64,000 nucleotides of DNA from Megamonas funiformis (GTDB taxonomy: Bacteria; Bacillota; Negativicutes; Selenomonadales; Selenomonadaceae): contig NZ_CP048627.1 of NCBI RefSeq assembly GCF_010669225.1, positions 744,001-808,000 on the forward strand. The letters are read 5' to 3'. Made by a program: the position numbers and the translations under genes. The stretch's first letter is position 1; every line of letters starts with the position of its first letter. The notes beneath the pieces are model-generated. The model saw only the letters and a list, made by a program, of their open reading frames with translations. It was not told where the DNA came from and did no database searches. Shown here one piece after another: positions 28,054 to 35,967 of this stretch.

Positions 28054-28958
28054 TGAATTTATCTGTAAAGATTGGTAATCTTGAATTAAAAAATCCTGTA
28101 ATGGGAGCTTCAGGAACATTCGGATTTGGTAGAGAATATGAAGATTTCCTTGATGTAAATGAAATCGGTGCAATCGTTACTAAAGGCGTTACACCAAAAC
28201 CTCGTGCTGGTAATCCAGGTGTTAGAATAGCAGAAACTCCTTCTGGTATGCTCAACTGTATCGGTCTTGAAAATCCAGGTGTAGATGCTTTTATTTATGA
28301 TATTTTACCAAAAATTAAAAAATATAATACTGCTGTTATCGTAAACATTTCCGCAGGTTCTGTAGAAGAATATGCTGAAATGGCATGGCGTTTGGATATT
28401 GACGGCGTAGATGCTGTAGAAGTAAATATTTCTTGTCCAAATGTAAAAGAAGGCGGTATCGTTTTTGGTACAGACCCAAAAGCAGCAGCTGCTGTAACTC
28501 ATGCAGTAAAAACTCATACTAAAAAAACTGTAATTGTAAAACTTTCTCCAAATGTAACAGATATTGTGCAGATGGCAAAAGCAGTAGAAGAAGCTGGTGC
28601 AGATGCTATTTCCATGATTAATACATTGACTGGTATGGCAATAGATATCAATACAAGAAAACCATTACTTGGCAATATCACAGGTGGTCTTTCTGGCCCT
28701 GCTGTAAAACCTGTAGCACTTCGTATGGTATGGCAAGTAGCAAAAGCTGTAAACATTCCAATCATTGGTATGGGCGGTATTGCAAGTGCAGAAGATGCTA
28801 TTGAATTTTTGCTTGCAGGTGCAACAGCAGTCGCAGTGGGAGCACATAACTTCATTGATCCATCAGCATTAAAAGTAATTGCAGATGGTATCGCTGAATA
28901 TATGCAAAAACACAATATTGAAGATGTAAATGAACTTGTAGGAGCATTACAAGCTTAA
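28053..28958 (+). CDS. pyrD: Dihydroorotate dehydrogenase B, catalytic subunit
   Basis: Oxidises dihydroorotate to orotate in pyrimidine synthesis, as a complex with PyrK. 301 residues, class 1B. The active-site base is Cys128 in VEVNISCPN, and FMN-binding landmarks are GASGTFGFG near the N-terminus and [21 protein letters not shown] towards the C-terminus (two parts of the barrel). It is translationally coupled to pyrK and followed by a terminator. Other pyr genes are outside this window, apart from the dihydroorotase-like gene at 24.3 kb. Confidence 0.96.
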   Translation: MNLSVKIGNLELKNPVMGASGTFGFGREYEDFLDVNEIGAIVTKGVTPKPRAGNPGVRIAETPSGMLNCIGLENPGVDAFIYDILPKIKKYNTAVIVNISAGSVEEYAEMAWRLDIDGVDAVEVNISCPNVKEGGIVFGTDPKAAAAVTHAVKTHTKKTVIVKLSPNVTDIVQMAKAVEEAGADAISMINTLTGMAIDINTRKPLLGNITGGLSGPAVKPVALRMVWQVAKAVNIPIIGMGGIASAEDAIEFLLAGATAVAVGAHNFIDPSALKVIADGIAEYMQKHNIEDVNELVGALQA

Positions 28959-28990
28959 ATAAAAAATTACCAAGTGAATTTTTACTAAAT

Positions 28991-29034
28991 AACCTATAAA
29001 GCTAAGAAATATAAGCTTTATAGGTTATTTTTTT
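28991..29034 (+). terminator. Terminator after pyrD
   Basis: A 13 bp stem (AACCTATAAAGCT and complement) is followed by a T-rich run. The 100 bases after it are AT-rich and form the probable CRISPR leader. Confidence 0.88.
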
Positions 29035-29138
29035 ATATAACTAATAAAAATCAAAATCAGCTGGTAAAATTTTTTTATATCCTTGAATAGCAAGATTTTA
29101 GAGACTATAATAAAAAAAGAAATATTAATAAATATAGG

Positions 29139-29819
29139 GATTAATAGAAACAAGAGTTGTATTTGAATTGCTCTTCGGAAGTTTCTTTTAATAGCTTTTG
29201 CCAGATTAATAGAAACAAGAGTTGTATTTGAATTGTAGCTGGGTTGAACGTGTTGCAGATAATGTATTGATTAATAGAAACAAGAGTTGTATTTGAATTT
29301 ACTTGGAGATTTAAATGGAACATCATCATAAGAAGATTAATAGAAACAAGAGTTGTATTTGAATTAAAAATCTACGTGTAATTGCCACGCTAGATAATTA
29401 AGATTAATAGAAACAAGAGTTGTATTTGAATTTTAACCTCCAATTCTGTTTTACGCATTAACTCAGATTAATAGAAACAAGAGTTGTATTTGAATCCAGT
29501 GAAGAAAATTTCACCACCCCATGAAGATATTGATTAATAGAAACAAGAGTTGTATTTGAATAAAAAGGAAAAGATGTCGTTGATAGAAAGGTTGAGATTA
29601 ATAGAAACAAGAGTTGTATTTGAATATAGTCGTGAATTAAATTCTATCAAACTATAAAAGATTAATAGAAACAAGAGTTGTATTTGAATTAGAAAATGAC
29701 GATATACTTAATATAGACTTTTACGGAGATTAATAGAAACAAGAGTTGTATTTGAATTCTGTTTTATCCTGACCGCATGGATCGTGATGAAACGATTAAT
29801 AGAAACAAGAGTTGTATTT
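29139..29819 (+). CRISPR. Orphan CRISPR array: ten 30 bp repeats plus a truncated terminal repeat
   Basis: Repeats start at 29139, 29204, 29269, 29335, 29402, 29466, 29532, 29596, 29660 and 29728. They are essentially identical, beginning GATTAATAGAAAC and ending GTATTTGAAT. The eleventh starts at 29794 and is lost after 26 bases. The ten spacers are 34-38 bases and all different. The truncated repeat at the right end and the AT-rich stretch on the left suggest that the leader is on the left and transcription is on the plus strand. The ATTTGAAT end resembles type I-B repeats of clostridia (inference). No cas gene lies in the window. Confidence 0.97.
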
Positions 29820-29832
29820 ATAAAAAAACTTA

Positions 29833-29861
29833 TTGACAGTGGATATAGTTTGTGATATATT
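29833..29861 (+). promoter_or_regulatory. Promoter of infC-rpmI-rplT, just after the CRISPR array
   Basis: A perfect TTGACA (29833-29838) is followed after 17 bases by TATATT (29856-29861), with an extended -10 TG at 29853-29854. It begins 14 bases after the truncated last repeat. The predicted start of transcription, near 29868, falls at GTTGTATTTGAG, a short echo of the repeat end. Confidence 0.8.
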
Positions 29862-29868
29862 AAGTTAT

Positions 29869-30021
29869 GTTGTATTTGAGATGCAACGTATTCCACAAGA
29901 AGAAGTCACCACTTCTCACCTTATGGCGTGCTAGTCACTAGGGTTACTAATTAAAACAAAAACGTTTAACGTATATTTTAATTTGTAATATCAGAGGGTG
30001 ACGTGCGTCATCCTCTTTTTT
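29869..30021 (+). promoter_or_regulatory. infC operon leader with attenuator (L20-leader type)
   Basis: The RNA leader is about 190 bases long. It contains a GAAGAAGT/ACTTCT hairpin region and ends in a textbook intrinsic terminator: AGAGG-G-TGACG paired with CGTCA-T-CCTCT over a two-base loop, then TTTTTT (29993-30021). The infC start lies 44 bases later. In Firmicutes this operon is known to be controlled by L20-dependent attenuation in such a leader. The match here is by position and architecture, not by a covariance search. Confidence 0.7.
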
Positions 30022-30064
30022 GTGTATATAATAAAAATAATATATAAATAATGAGGTGTTTTCT

Positions 30065-30610
30065 ATTAGTAAAGAAACTTTAAGAATTAATGGCGAAATC
30101 CGCGCTAGAGAAGTTCGTGTGACAGATGCTCAGGGAGAGCAGCTTGGTATTATGTCTACAAGAGATGCTCTTCGTAAAGCAGAAGAAGCTCATTTAGACT
30201 TAGTAGAAGTTGCTCCAAAAGCAAAACCACCTGTTTGCCGAATCATGGATTTCGGAAAATATCGCTATGAACAACAAAAACGTGAAAAAGAAGCGAAGAA
30301 AAAACAGAAGGTTATCAGTGTAAAAGAAGTAAAACTTCGTCCTGGTATTGAAACACACGATTTTAACTTCAAAGTTAAAAATGCTATGCGTTTTATTGCT
30401 GAAGGCAATAAAGTAAAAGCTACAATCATGTTCCGTGGCCGTGAGCTTTCTCATCCAGAAATGGGTAAAGAGCTTTTATTAAAGGTCGCTGAAGCAATGC
30501 AAGATGCTGTTACTGTTGAACGCGAACCTAAACTTGAAGGTAAAAATATGATTATGATTTTAGCACCTAAAGTGCAAACTAAAGGAGGAAACACTAATGC
30601 CAAAAATTAA
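30065..30610 (+). CDS. infC: Translation initiation factor IF-3, probable AUU start
   Basis: IF-3 binds the 30S subunit and proofreads start codons. 181 residues from ATT 30065, with the usual [17 protein letters not shown] and RELSHPEMG motifs. I chose ATT because the protein then starts (M)SKETLRING as in B. subtilis InfC, and GAGGTG (30053-30058) is correctly spaced. The only ordinary start in frame, GTG 30056, lies inside that ribosome binding site. AUU starts on infC are known to give IF-3 autoregulation. Its 3' end overlaps rpmI by 14 bases. Confidence 0.93.
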   Translation: MSKETLRINGEIRAREVRVTDAQGEQLGIMSTRDALRKAEEAHLDLVEVAPKAKPPVCRIMDFGKYRYEQQKREKEAKKKQKVISVKEVKLRPGIETHDFNFKVKNAMRFIAEGNKVKATIMFRGRELSHPEMGKELLLKVAEAMQDAVTVEREPKLEGKNMIMILAPKVQTKGGNTNAKN

Positions 30611-30794
30611 AACTCGCAGAGCTGCAGCTAAACGTTTTACAGCTACTGGTTCTGGTGAATTCAAACGTAATAAAGCTTTCAAAAGCCACATTTTAGAAAA
30701 GAAATCACCAAAACGTAAACGTAATTTACGTAAAGCAGCTATTATCACTGCTGCTGATCATAAACGTGTAAGCAAAATGCTTCCATACGCTTAA
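30597..30794 (+). CDS. rpmI: 50S ribosomal protein L35
   Basis: 65-residue basic large-subunit protein with the usual [14 protein letters not shown] start and [15 protein letters not shown] core. AAAGGAGG within the end of infC drives its start, so translation of the two genes is probably coupled. It is the middle gene of infC-rpmI-rplT. Confidence 0.97.
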   Translation: MPKIKTRRAAAKRFTATGSGEFKRNKAFKSHILEKKSPKRKRNLRKAAIITAADHKRVSKMLPYA

Positions 30795-30830
30795 TTAATC
30801 ATTTATTGTTGAAATTTAGGAGGGTAAATA

Positions 30831-31184
30831 ATGCCAAGAGTAAAAAGTGGCGTAACCGCTCATGCACGTCATAAAAAAATCTTAAAATTAGCTAAAGGTT
30901 ATAGAGGAGCTAGAAGCAAACAGTTCAAAAAAGCTAACGAACTCGTTATGAAAGCTCTTTACTATGCACGTAGAGACCGTCGTGCGAAAAAAGGTGAATT
31001 CCGTAAACTTTGGATCGCTCGTATCAATGCTGCTACTCGTGCAAACGGTATGTCCTACAGCCGTTTCATCTGCGGTTTAACAAAAGCAGGTGTTCAGGTT
31101 AACCGTAAAATGTTAGCTGACGTTGCTATCAACGATGCAGCTGCATTTGCTAAACTTGTTGAAGTTGCAAAAAGCAATCTCTAA
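30831..31184 (+). CDS. rplT: 50S ribosomal protein L20
   Basis: 117-residue early-assembly protein that binds 23S rRNA. The MPRVKSG start, [18 protein letters not shown] and [12 protein letters not shown]-like core are typical. AGGAGGG precedes the ATG. In related bacteria L20 is also the repressor that acts on the leader of this operon. Confidence 0.98.
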   Translation: MPRVKSGVTAHARHKKILKLAKGYRGARSKQFKKANELVMKALYYARRDRRAKKGEFRKLWIARINAATRANGMSYSRFICGLTKAGVQVNRKMLADVAINDAAAFAKLVEVAKSNL

Positions 31185-31195
31185 TATAAAAAATA

Positions 31196-31235
31196 AAAGC
31201 TGTTTCTAATTTCAGATTAGAGACAGCTTTTTTTG
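31196..31235 (+). terminator. Terminator after rplT
   Basis: A 15 bp near-perfect stem pairs AAAGCTGTTTCTAAT with ATTAGAGACAGCTTT and is followed by seven T. Confidence 0.92.
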
Positions 31236-31275
31236 TTTGTTTAAATTTGTATGAAACTGACTAAACAAGTATACA

Positions 31276-31304
31276 TTGTTTAAATATGTCAAATACTGTA
31301 TAAT
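31276..31304 (+). promoter_or_regulatory. Promoter of dapL
   Basis: TTGTTT (31276-31281) and a perfect TATAAT (31299-31304) with a 17-base spacer lie 55 bases before the dapL start. Confidence 0.65.
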
Positions 31305-31358
31305 AAATAAGAATGAATTTTATTTAGAGATAAATAAAAGTATTTAGGAGGATTATAA

Positions 31359-32594
31359 ATGGCATTAGTTAATGAAAATTATCTAAAATTACAAGGTAGT
31401 TACCTTTTTGCTGAAATTGCACATCGTGTGCAGAAATTCAAAGCTGAAAATCCAGAAGCTGAAGTTATTAGCTTAGGTATCGGTGACGTTACATTACCAT
31501 TACCACAAGTTAGTATCGAAGCTATGCATAAAGCTGTTGATGAAATGGCTAATAAAGAAACTTTCCGCGGTTATGGCCCTGAACAAGGTTATGCTTTTTT
31601 ACGTGAAAAAATTCGTGATGTAATTTATAAATCTCGTGGTGTAGATATCGAAACTGATGAAATTTTTGTCAGCGATGGTGCAAAATCTGACTGCGGTAAT
31701 ATCCAAGAAATTTTTGGCGTAGATAATACTATTGCTATTACTGACCCTGTATATCCTGTGTATCTCGATACAAATATCATGGCTGGTCGTACAGGTCTTG
31801 TAAAAGAAGATGGAACTTTTGAAGGTGTAGTATATATGCCATGTACTGCTGAAAATAACTTCACTCCAGAACTTCCAAAACAGCATGTAGACATGATTTA
31901 TTTATGTAGCCCTAATAACCCAACTGGTACTACTTTATCCCGCGATGAATTAGCTAAATGGGTTAAATATGCTAAAGAAAATAAATCTATCATTTTATAT
32001 GATGCAGCATATTCTTACTATATTACAGAAGAAGATGTACCTCATACAATTTATGAAATTGAAGGCGCAAAAGAAGTAGCTATTGAATTCCGTTCTTTCT
32101 CCAAAACAGCAGGTTTCACTGGTACTCGTTGTGGTTATATCGTATTACCAAAAGCTGTTAAAGGTTATACAAAAGACGGTAAAGAACAAGCTTTAAATCC
32201 TCTTTGGAATCGCCGTCATACAACTAAATTCAATGGTACACCTTATATTATTCAGCGTGGTGCAGAAGCTGTACTTACTGAAGAAGGACAAAAACAAGTA
32301 AAAGAAATGGTTGGCTACTACATGGAAAATGCAAAAATTATCCGTGAAGGTTTAGCAAGCCTTGGTCTTACTGTTTTCGGTGGTGTAAACTCCCCATATG
32401 TATGGCTCAAAGTTCCAGCAGGCATGACTTCTTGGGATTTCTTCGATAAACTTCTTCATGAAGCAAATATCGTAGGTACTCCAGGTTCTGGTTTTGGCCC
32501 ATCTGGCGAAAATTATTTCCGTCTTACTGCATTTGGTAGCCGTGAAAATACATTAAAAGCTGTAGAACGTATTAAAACACAGTTAAAATTATAA
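31359..32594 (+). CDS. dapL: LL-diaminopimelate aminotransferase
   Basis: Converts tetrahydrodipicolinate directly to LL-diaminopimelate, supplying lysine and meso-DAP for peptidoglycan. 411 residues with the family start [19 protein letters not shown] and [13 protein letters not shown]. The PLP lysine is Lys249 in [18 protein letters not shown], and Asp215 in [10 protein letters not shown] binds the cofactor nitrogen. GGAGG lies 8 bases before the ATG. It is monocistronic, between two terminators. DapL bypasses the acylated branch of the pathway. Confidence 0.95.
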   Translation: MALVNENYLKLQGSYLFAEIAHRVQKFKAENPEAEVISLGIGDVTLPLPQVSIEAMHKAVDEMANKETFRGYGPEQGYAFLREKIRDVIYKSRGVDIETDEIFVSDGAKSDCGNIQEIFGVDNTIAITDPVYPVYLDTNIMAGRTGLVKEDGTFEGVVYMPCTAENNFTPELPKQHVDMIYLCSPNNPTGTTLSRDELAKWVKYAKENKSIILYDAAYSYYITEEDVPHTIYEIEGAKEVAIEFRSFSKTAGFTGTRCGYIVLPKAVKGYTKDGKEQALNPLWNRRHTTKFNGTPYIIQRGAEAVLTEEGQKQVKEMVGYYMENAKIIREGLASLGLTVFGGVNSPYVWLKVPAGMTSWDFFDKLLHEANIVGTPGSGFGPSGENYFRLTAFGSRENTLKAVERIKTQLKL

Positions 32595-32610
32595 TGTAAA
32601 TTTAAATATA

Positions 32611-32658
32611 AAAATGACCTTTAATAGTTATTTATGTCAACTGTTAAAGGTCATTTTG
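32611..32658 (+). terminator. Terminator after dapL
   Basis: A near-perfect stem of about 18 bp (AAAATGACCTTTAA... with ...TTAAAGGTCATTTT) has a nine-base loop and a T-rich tail. Confidence 0.85.
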
Positions 32659-32700
32659 TCTTAATATAATAAAGTAAAAATTTATAGTATCGGAGTTCTT

Positions 32701-33150
32701 ATGGAAATAAAAGAAGTTAAAGATAACAAAAAACAATTTCTTTCATTATTATTGTTGGCAGATGAACAAGAAAATATGATTGATAAATATATTGATAGAG
32801 GCATAATGTATGTATTAGATGATGAAGGAATAATAAAAGCAGAATGTATTATAACAGATGAACAAAATGGTGTATTGGAAATAAAAAATCTAGCTGTAAA
32901 ACCTGAATATCAAAGAAAAGGTTATGGTAAAGTAATGATAGATTTTATTATCAAAAATTATAAAGAAAAATATTCTATATTACAAGTTGGAACAGGAGAT
33001 AGTACATTAACTATTCCTTTTTATGAGCAATGTGGATTTATTCGTTCACATTACATAAAAAATTTTTTTATAGATAATTATGAACAACCAATATATGAAG
33101 ATGGCATTCAATTAATAGATATGATATATTTACAAAGAAAATTAAAATAA
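32701..33150 (+). CDS. GNAT family N-acetyltransferase
   Basis: 149 residues with the GNAT acetyl-CoA motif A, LAVKPEYQRKGYGKVMIDFI, around 64-83 (QRKGYG at 71-76), and the motif B region FYEQCGFIRSHY. The substrate is unknown. No strong ribosome binding site is visible before ATG 32701. It is monocistronic, or shares a transcript with a tiny ORF at 33173. Confidence 0.8.
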   Translation: MEIKEVKDNKKQFLSLLLLADEQENMIDKYIDRGIMYVLDDEGIIKAECIITDEQNGVLEIKNLAVKPEYQRKGYGKVMIDFIIKNYKEKYSILQVGTGDSTLTIPFYEQCGFIRSHYIKNFFIDNYEQPIYEDGIQLIDMIYLQRKLK

Positions 33151-33172
33151 ATTTACAGTAAAGTAATAAATT

Positions 33173-33235
33173 ATGAAAAATAATAGTAAAATATTTTTTA
33201 TGTTAGTAATTTTGTCAGTAGCTATAAGCTGTTAG
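33173..33235 (+). pseudogene. Possible lipoprotein gene remnant: a 20-codon signal peptide ending at a cysteine
   Basis: ATG 33173 opens a peptide with a basic start (MKNNSK), a hydrophobic stretch (IFFMLVILSVA) and a lipobox-like ISC, followed at once by a TAG stop. This looks like the front end of a lipoprotein gene whose body has gone. It could equally be chance in AT-rich sequence, or a tiny membrane peptide. There is no ribosome binding site. A long hairpin follows directly. Confidence 0.25.
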
Positions 33236-33242
33236 TAAGAAT

Positions 33243-33315
33243 AAAACCATGATTATGAATTTAGCACCATTATTTGTAATGTGTTAAAAGCTTTAAAATC
33301 ATGGTTTTGTTCTTT
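33243..33315 (+). terminator. Long hairpin downstream of the GNAT gene
   Basis: AAAACCATGATT (33243-33254) pairs with AATCATGGTTTT (33297-33308). The loop contains a second imperfect stem (TTAGCACCATTA with TAATGTGTTAA). The tail GTTCTTTTT is T-rich, so it probably terminates the GNAT transcript. Confidence 0.6.
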
Positions 33316-33339
33316 TTAAGAAAGAATTGGTAATGAAAG

Positions 33340-33720
33340 GTAAAGTTCTTTTGTTACTTTTCTTGTTTATGAAAGAAAAGTAAATATAAAATAGATAATT
33401 GTTCATTTCTGTAGTGATAAAGAAACGAACCAAAGAAATCACCCGCTCACGCACTTTTTACTTTGTCAAAGATAAAAATATATCAACAACGTTCTAAATT
33501 CGCAAGGCTCAAACAGTAGAACTAAAAGCGTAGCTATATTTTTATCTTTGCCAATAGCTAATAGCTACCGTAAAAAGATGCTAAAATGCGGGAAATGGTT
33601 AGGTGTTATTAAAGATTTTCAATAACTAGCGTTACCATTAAAATTTTAAAATGCGGGAAAAGTTAGGTATTATTTATTGTTGTTCTTTTGGTGTTTTTAT
33701 TGGTCATGAAAGAAAAGCAA
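33340..33720. repeat. Degenerate dispersed intergenic repeat, copy 2 (inverted) with internal duplications
   Basis: Fills the 410-base gap before hsdS. Read on the minus strand it carries the blocks of 25880-26155: CGCATTTTAAAATTTTAATGG, GTTATTGAAAAT, GTTTGAGC-TTGCGAATTTAGAACGTTG and the GTTACTTTTCTT palindrome (33353-33382 on plus). AAAATGCGGGAAA with TTAGGT-TTATT occurs twice (about 33583 and 33648), and the palindrome is echoed again at 33683-33720. No protein is encoded. Confidence 0.6.
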
Positions 33721-33725
33721 TCGGA

Positions 33726-34874
33726 CTATACGAACATTTGTTGTAATAGTCCTTTTTTTATTTGTTGCCAGTGTTCTAGCTGGGCTTTTTTGTTATCAAT
33801 TTTTTCATTTAGTTTATCAAAAAGATTTCCAATTTTATTTTGTTCTTCTATATTTGGTACATAAACATTTACTTTAGATAATTGGGGTGCGGTTAATTGA
33901 GGAACACCAGTTGATTCATTAAAAATATGAATAAAATTAATAGATTCTGTAAAAAATGTAAAATTAATATTTATATTAGGTATTAAAACTAATAAGCGTA
34001 CAATAGGATAATAGAAAGGTTCTCTTGATAAAGCAAAACCAACATTAATACCTCTTCCAGTAACAGTAATACTAGGTTTATCAATTTTATATATATTAGA
34101 ATATCCATATAGTCCATTATTAGTTAAAGCATTAGCATATACAGGATATTTGAACTCTATAGAATATTGTTCAGAAAAATTTTCTTTATTGATATCTCCA
34201 CCTGCTTTTATAGTGAATAAATCGCCTAATTTTTTCTTTTTCCAATTAGGATAATTATTGCCGTTTTTATCTTTAAAGCGTAGTTTTTGGCTAAAGATTT
34301 GTTGTAGTAATCCTTTTTTCTGATTTTCTAGGCTAGTGATAGTATTTGCTAGGTTTTTTATTTTTTTATCTATTGTACTAAAAAAATTAGCAATTTTTTC
34401 TTGTTCGTGTAAAATTGGTATATTGAGTAAGATATTTTTACAAATATCTTGATTTAATTTTGGTTGAGCAGTACCTGTATTATATTTATTATAATTTAAA
34501 CGTTCTAAGGCTTCACAAAGGAATTTATTTAAATATTGTGATTTTGTTTTTAAAACATGAGCATGATTATTTACCCAATATTTTCCAGTAGCTATATAAC
34601 AAATAGGATAATTTCTATCTATAATATTCGCTCCGTCTTCACTTAATAAAACAAGTTCTTCATCAAAGATATAATTATTTATATAGTCAATAATACCAGA
34701 AGCACCATAATAAGGATATTTACCATGTATACGTTCACTTTGTTCTAATGGTTTTCTTTTATTATCTAAAAATTGAACAATATCACCTAATTTTTTCTTT
34801 TCCCATTGTGGATAATCATTGCCGTTATTATCTTTAAATCTTAATTTTGGTATATTCAATATATCAACCTCCAA
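33726..34874 (-). CDS. hsdS: Type I restriction-modification specificity subunit (orphan HsdS)
   Basis: Determines the DNA sequence recognised by a type I methyltransferase/endonuclease. The 382-residue protein has two target-recognition domains (about 20-190 and 205-370). Each opens with the same motif, LRFKD-NGN-YP-W-KKKLGD, and each closes with a coiled-coil ending KKGLLQQ. The two halves also resemble each other in DNA, with a period near 563 bases. No hsdM, hsdR or integrase lies nearby. It is followed by mupG in the opposite coding sense of gene order but on the same strand. Confidence 0.9.
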   Translation of the reverse strand: MEVDILNIPKLRFKDNNGNDYPQWEKKKLGDIVQFLDNKRKPLEQSERIHGKYPYYGASGIIDYINNYIFDEELVLLSEDGANIIDRNYPICYIATGKYWVNNHAHVLKTKSQYLNKFLCEALERLNYNKYNTGTAQPKLNQDICKNILLNIPILHEQEKIANFFSTIDKKIKNLANTITSLENQKKGLLQQIFSQKLRFKDKNGNNYPNWKKKKLGDLFTIKAGGDINKENFSEQYSIEFKYPVYANALTNNGLYGYSNIYKIDKPSITVTGRGINVGFALSREPFYYPIVRLLVLIPNININFTFFTESINFIHIFNESTGVPQLTAPQLSKVNVYVPNIEEQNKIGNLFDKLNEKIDNKKAQLEHWQQIKKGLLQQMFV

Positions 34875-34895
34875 TCTTATATTTTTAAAACTAAT

Positions 34896-35963
34896 TTAAA
34901 CTTTTATTTTAAATTTGCTATTTGGTTGTATATAAGGTAATAAAATTAATTCGCTGTCTAATAATTTAGCAATGGTATTGATTTTATTATCTTTTTTTTG
35001 TGCATGGGTGATGATTTGCATTTCTCCTGCGTAGCGTGCATAAAGGGCATTATCTAAGGTAATAGAGCCTATTTCTCTAGGGACAATATATTCAGGGCAG
35101 ATATATATTTGTTTGAATAATGCTCTGCTTTCTTGGGTGCGAATGGCTCCGTCTGCTTCATCTAGGCGAGCGGTGAAGGTGTTTTGTTGTAAGGTTTTTA
35201 GTATATCTTTATTTTGTGTTAATTTTTTTGCTTTTAATAAGATATATTCATCAGTTAAATTGGCTAATTCTTGGATTTCGTCTTCTGTAGGTAGGCTATC
35301 GCCGATAAAAATGGAGTCGATACCGAGTAATTTTAGATGTCGCATGGCAAGGCTGGCTGTTTGATAGCGGTGTATTTCTAATGTTGGCAAGCCTTTTTTG
35401 ATTGGAGAGCGAGCTTTGTTATAGCTAGGTATGAAAGCACCTACGGAAATATTATATTTATGAAGTAATTCGTTTTGTTGTTGTAATTTTTTTACGTTTA
35501 GACCTGTACCTTCACGAGGATAAAAGTTATGGAGTGCATCAATATGTTGGAAATCTGTTTGGTAATGATTTAATTCATCAAGAAATTCTTGAGTGATGGT
35601 TGAGGCATTGAATTGTAATTTTATATTTTGATGACTTAATTTGGCTATTTGTTCGGCACTGTAGCCAAAGTCTAAGCGAAGTGTTGTTATGCCGAGAGTA
35701 GCTAATTCTTGGATATTTAATGTATCTAAATTTAATAAGGCTAAAGTATTTGGCGATACATCACAAATTACTTCCATATTATATTTTTGTGTGAGTTTTA
35801 AAATTGTCTGTAAATCTTGTTGAAAATGGGAAATATCTGTTTCTGGTATATGAAATGAGGTAAAAATGCGATTGAGATTATATTTATGGGCTAGATGAAT
35901 TAGATTTAAATTTTCTTCTAATGTATTATCTAAGCCAAGATAAATGGAAATGCCGTTTTGCAA
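34896..35963 (-). CDS. mupG: 6-phospho-N-acetylmuramidase, MupG family (DUF871)
   Basis: 355 residues: a TIM-barrel part with an early GISIYLGLDNT motif, and a C-terminal cyclophilin-like domain. MupG is known in S. aureus to cleave phosphorylated MurNAc-GlcNAc disaccharide to MurNAc-6-phosphate and GlcNAc in the cytoplasm. Here it lies 4 bases after murP and shortly after murQ, which supports the same role. It is third gene of the murQ-murP-mupG operon. Confidence 0.9.
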   Translation of the reverse strand: MQNGISIYLGLDNTLEENLNLIHLAHKYNLNRIFTSFHIPETDISHFQQDLQTILKLTQKYNMEVICDVSPNTLALLNLDTLNIQELATLGITTLRLDFGYSAEQIAKLSHQNIKLQFNASTITQEFLDELNHYQTDFQHIDALHNFYPREGTGLNVKKLQQQNELLHKYNISVGAFIPSYNKARSPIKKGLPTLEIHRYQTASLAMRHLKLLGIDSIFIGDSLPTEDEIQELANLTDEYILLKAKKLTQNKDILKTLQQNTFTARLDEADGAIRTQESRALFKQIYICPEYIVPREIGSITLDNALYARYAGEMQIITHAQKKDNKINTIAKLLDSELILLPYIQPNSKFKIKV

Positions 35964-35967
35964 AATA

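Noticed and set aside
29141-29896. Minus-strand ORFs across the CRISPR array
   Set aside because: They translate the repeats (SNTTLVSINR-like peptides recur once per repeat) and have no ribosome binding sites.
30056-30064. GTG start for infC
   Set aside because: It is part of the ribosome binding site, and conservation begins at the ATT codon 30065.
33726-34874. Defence island containing hsdS and the CRISPR array
   Set aside because: They are 4 kb apart, separated by ribosomal and metabolic genes, and neither has partner genes nearby.
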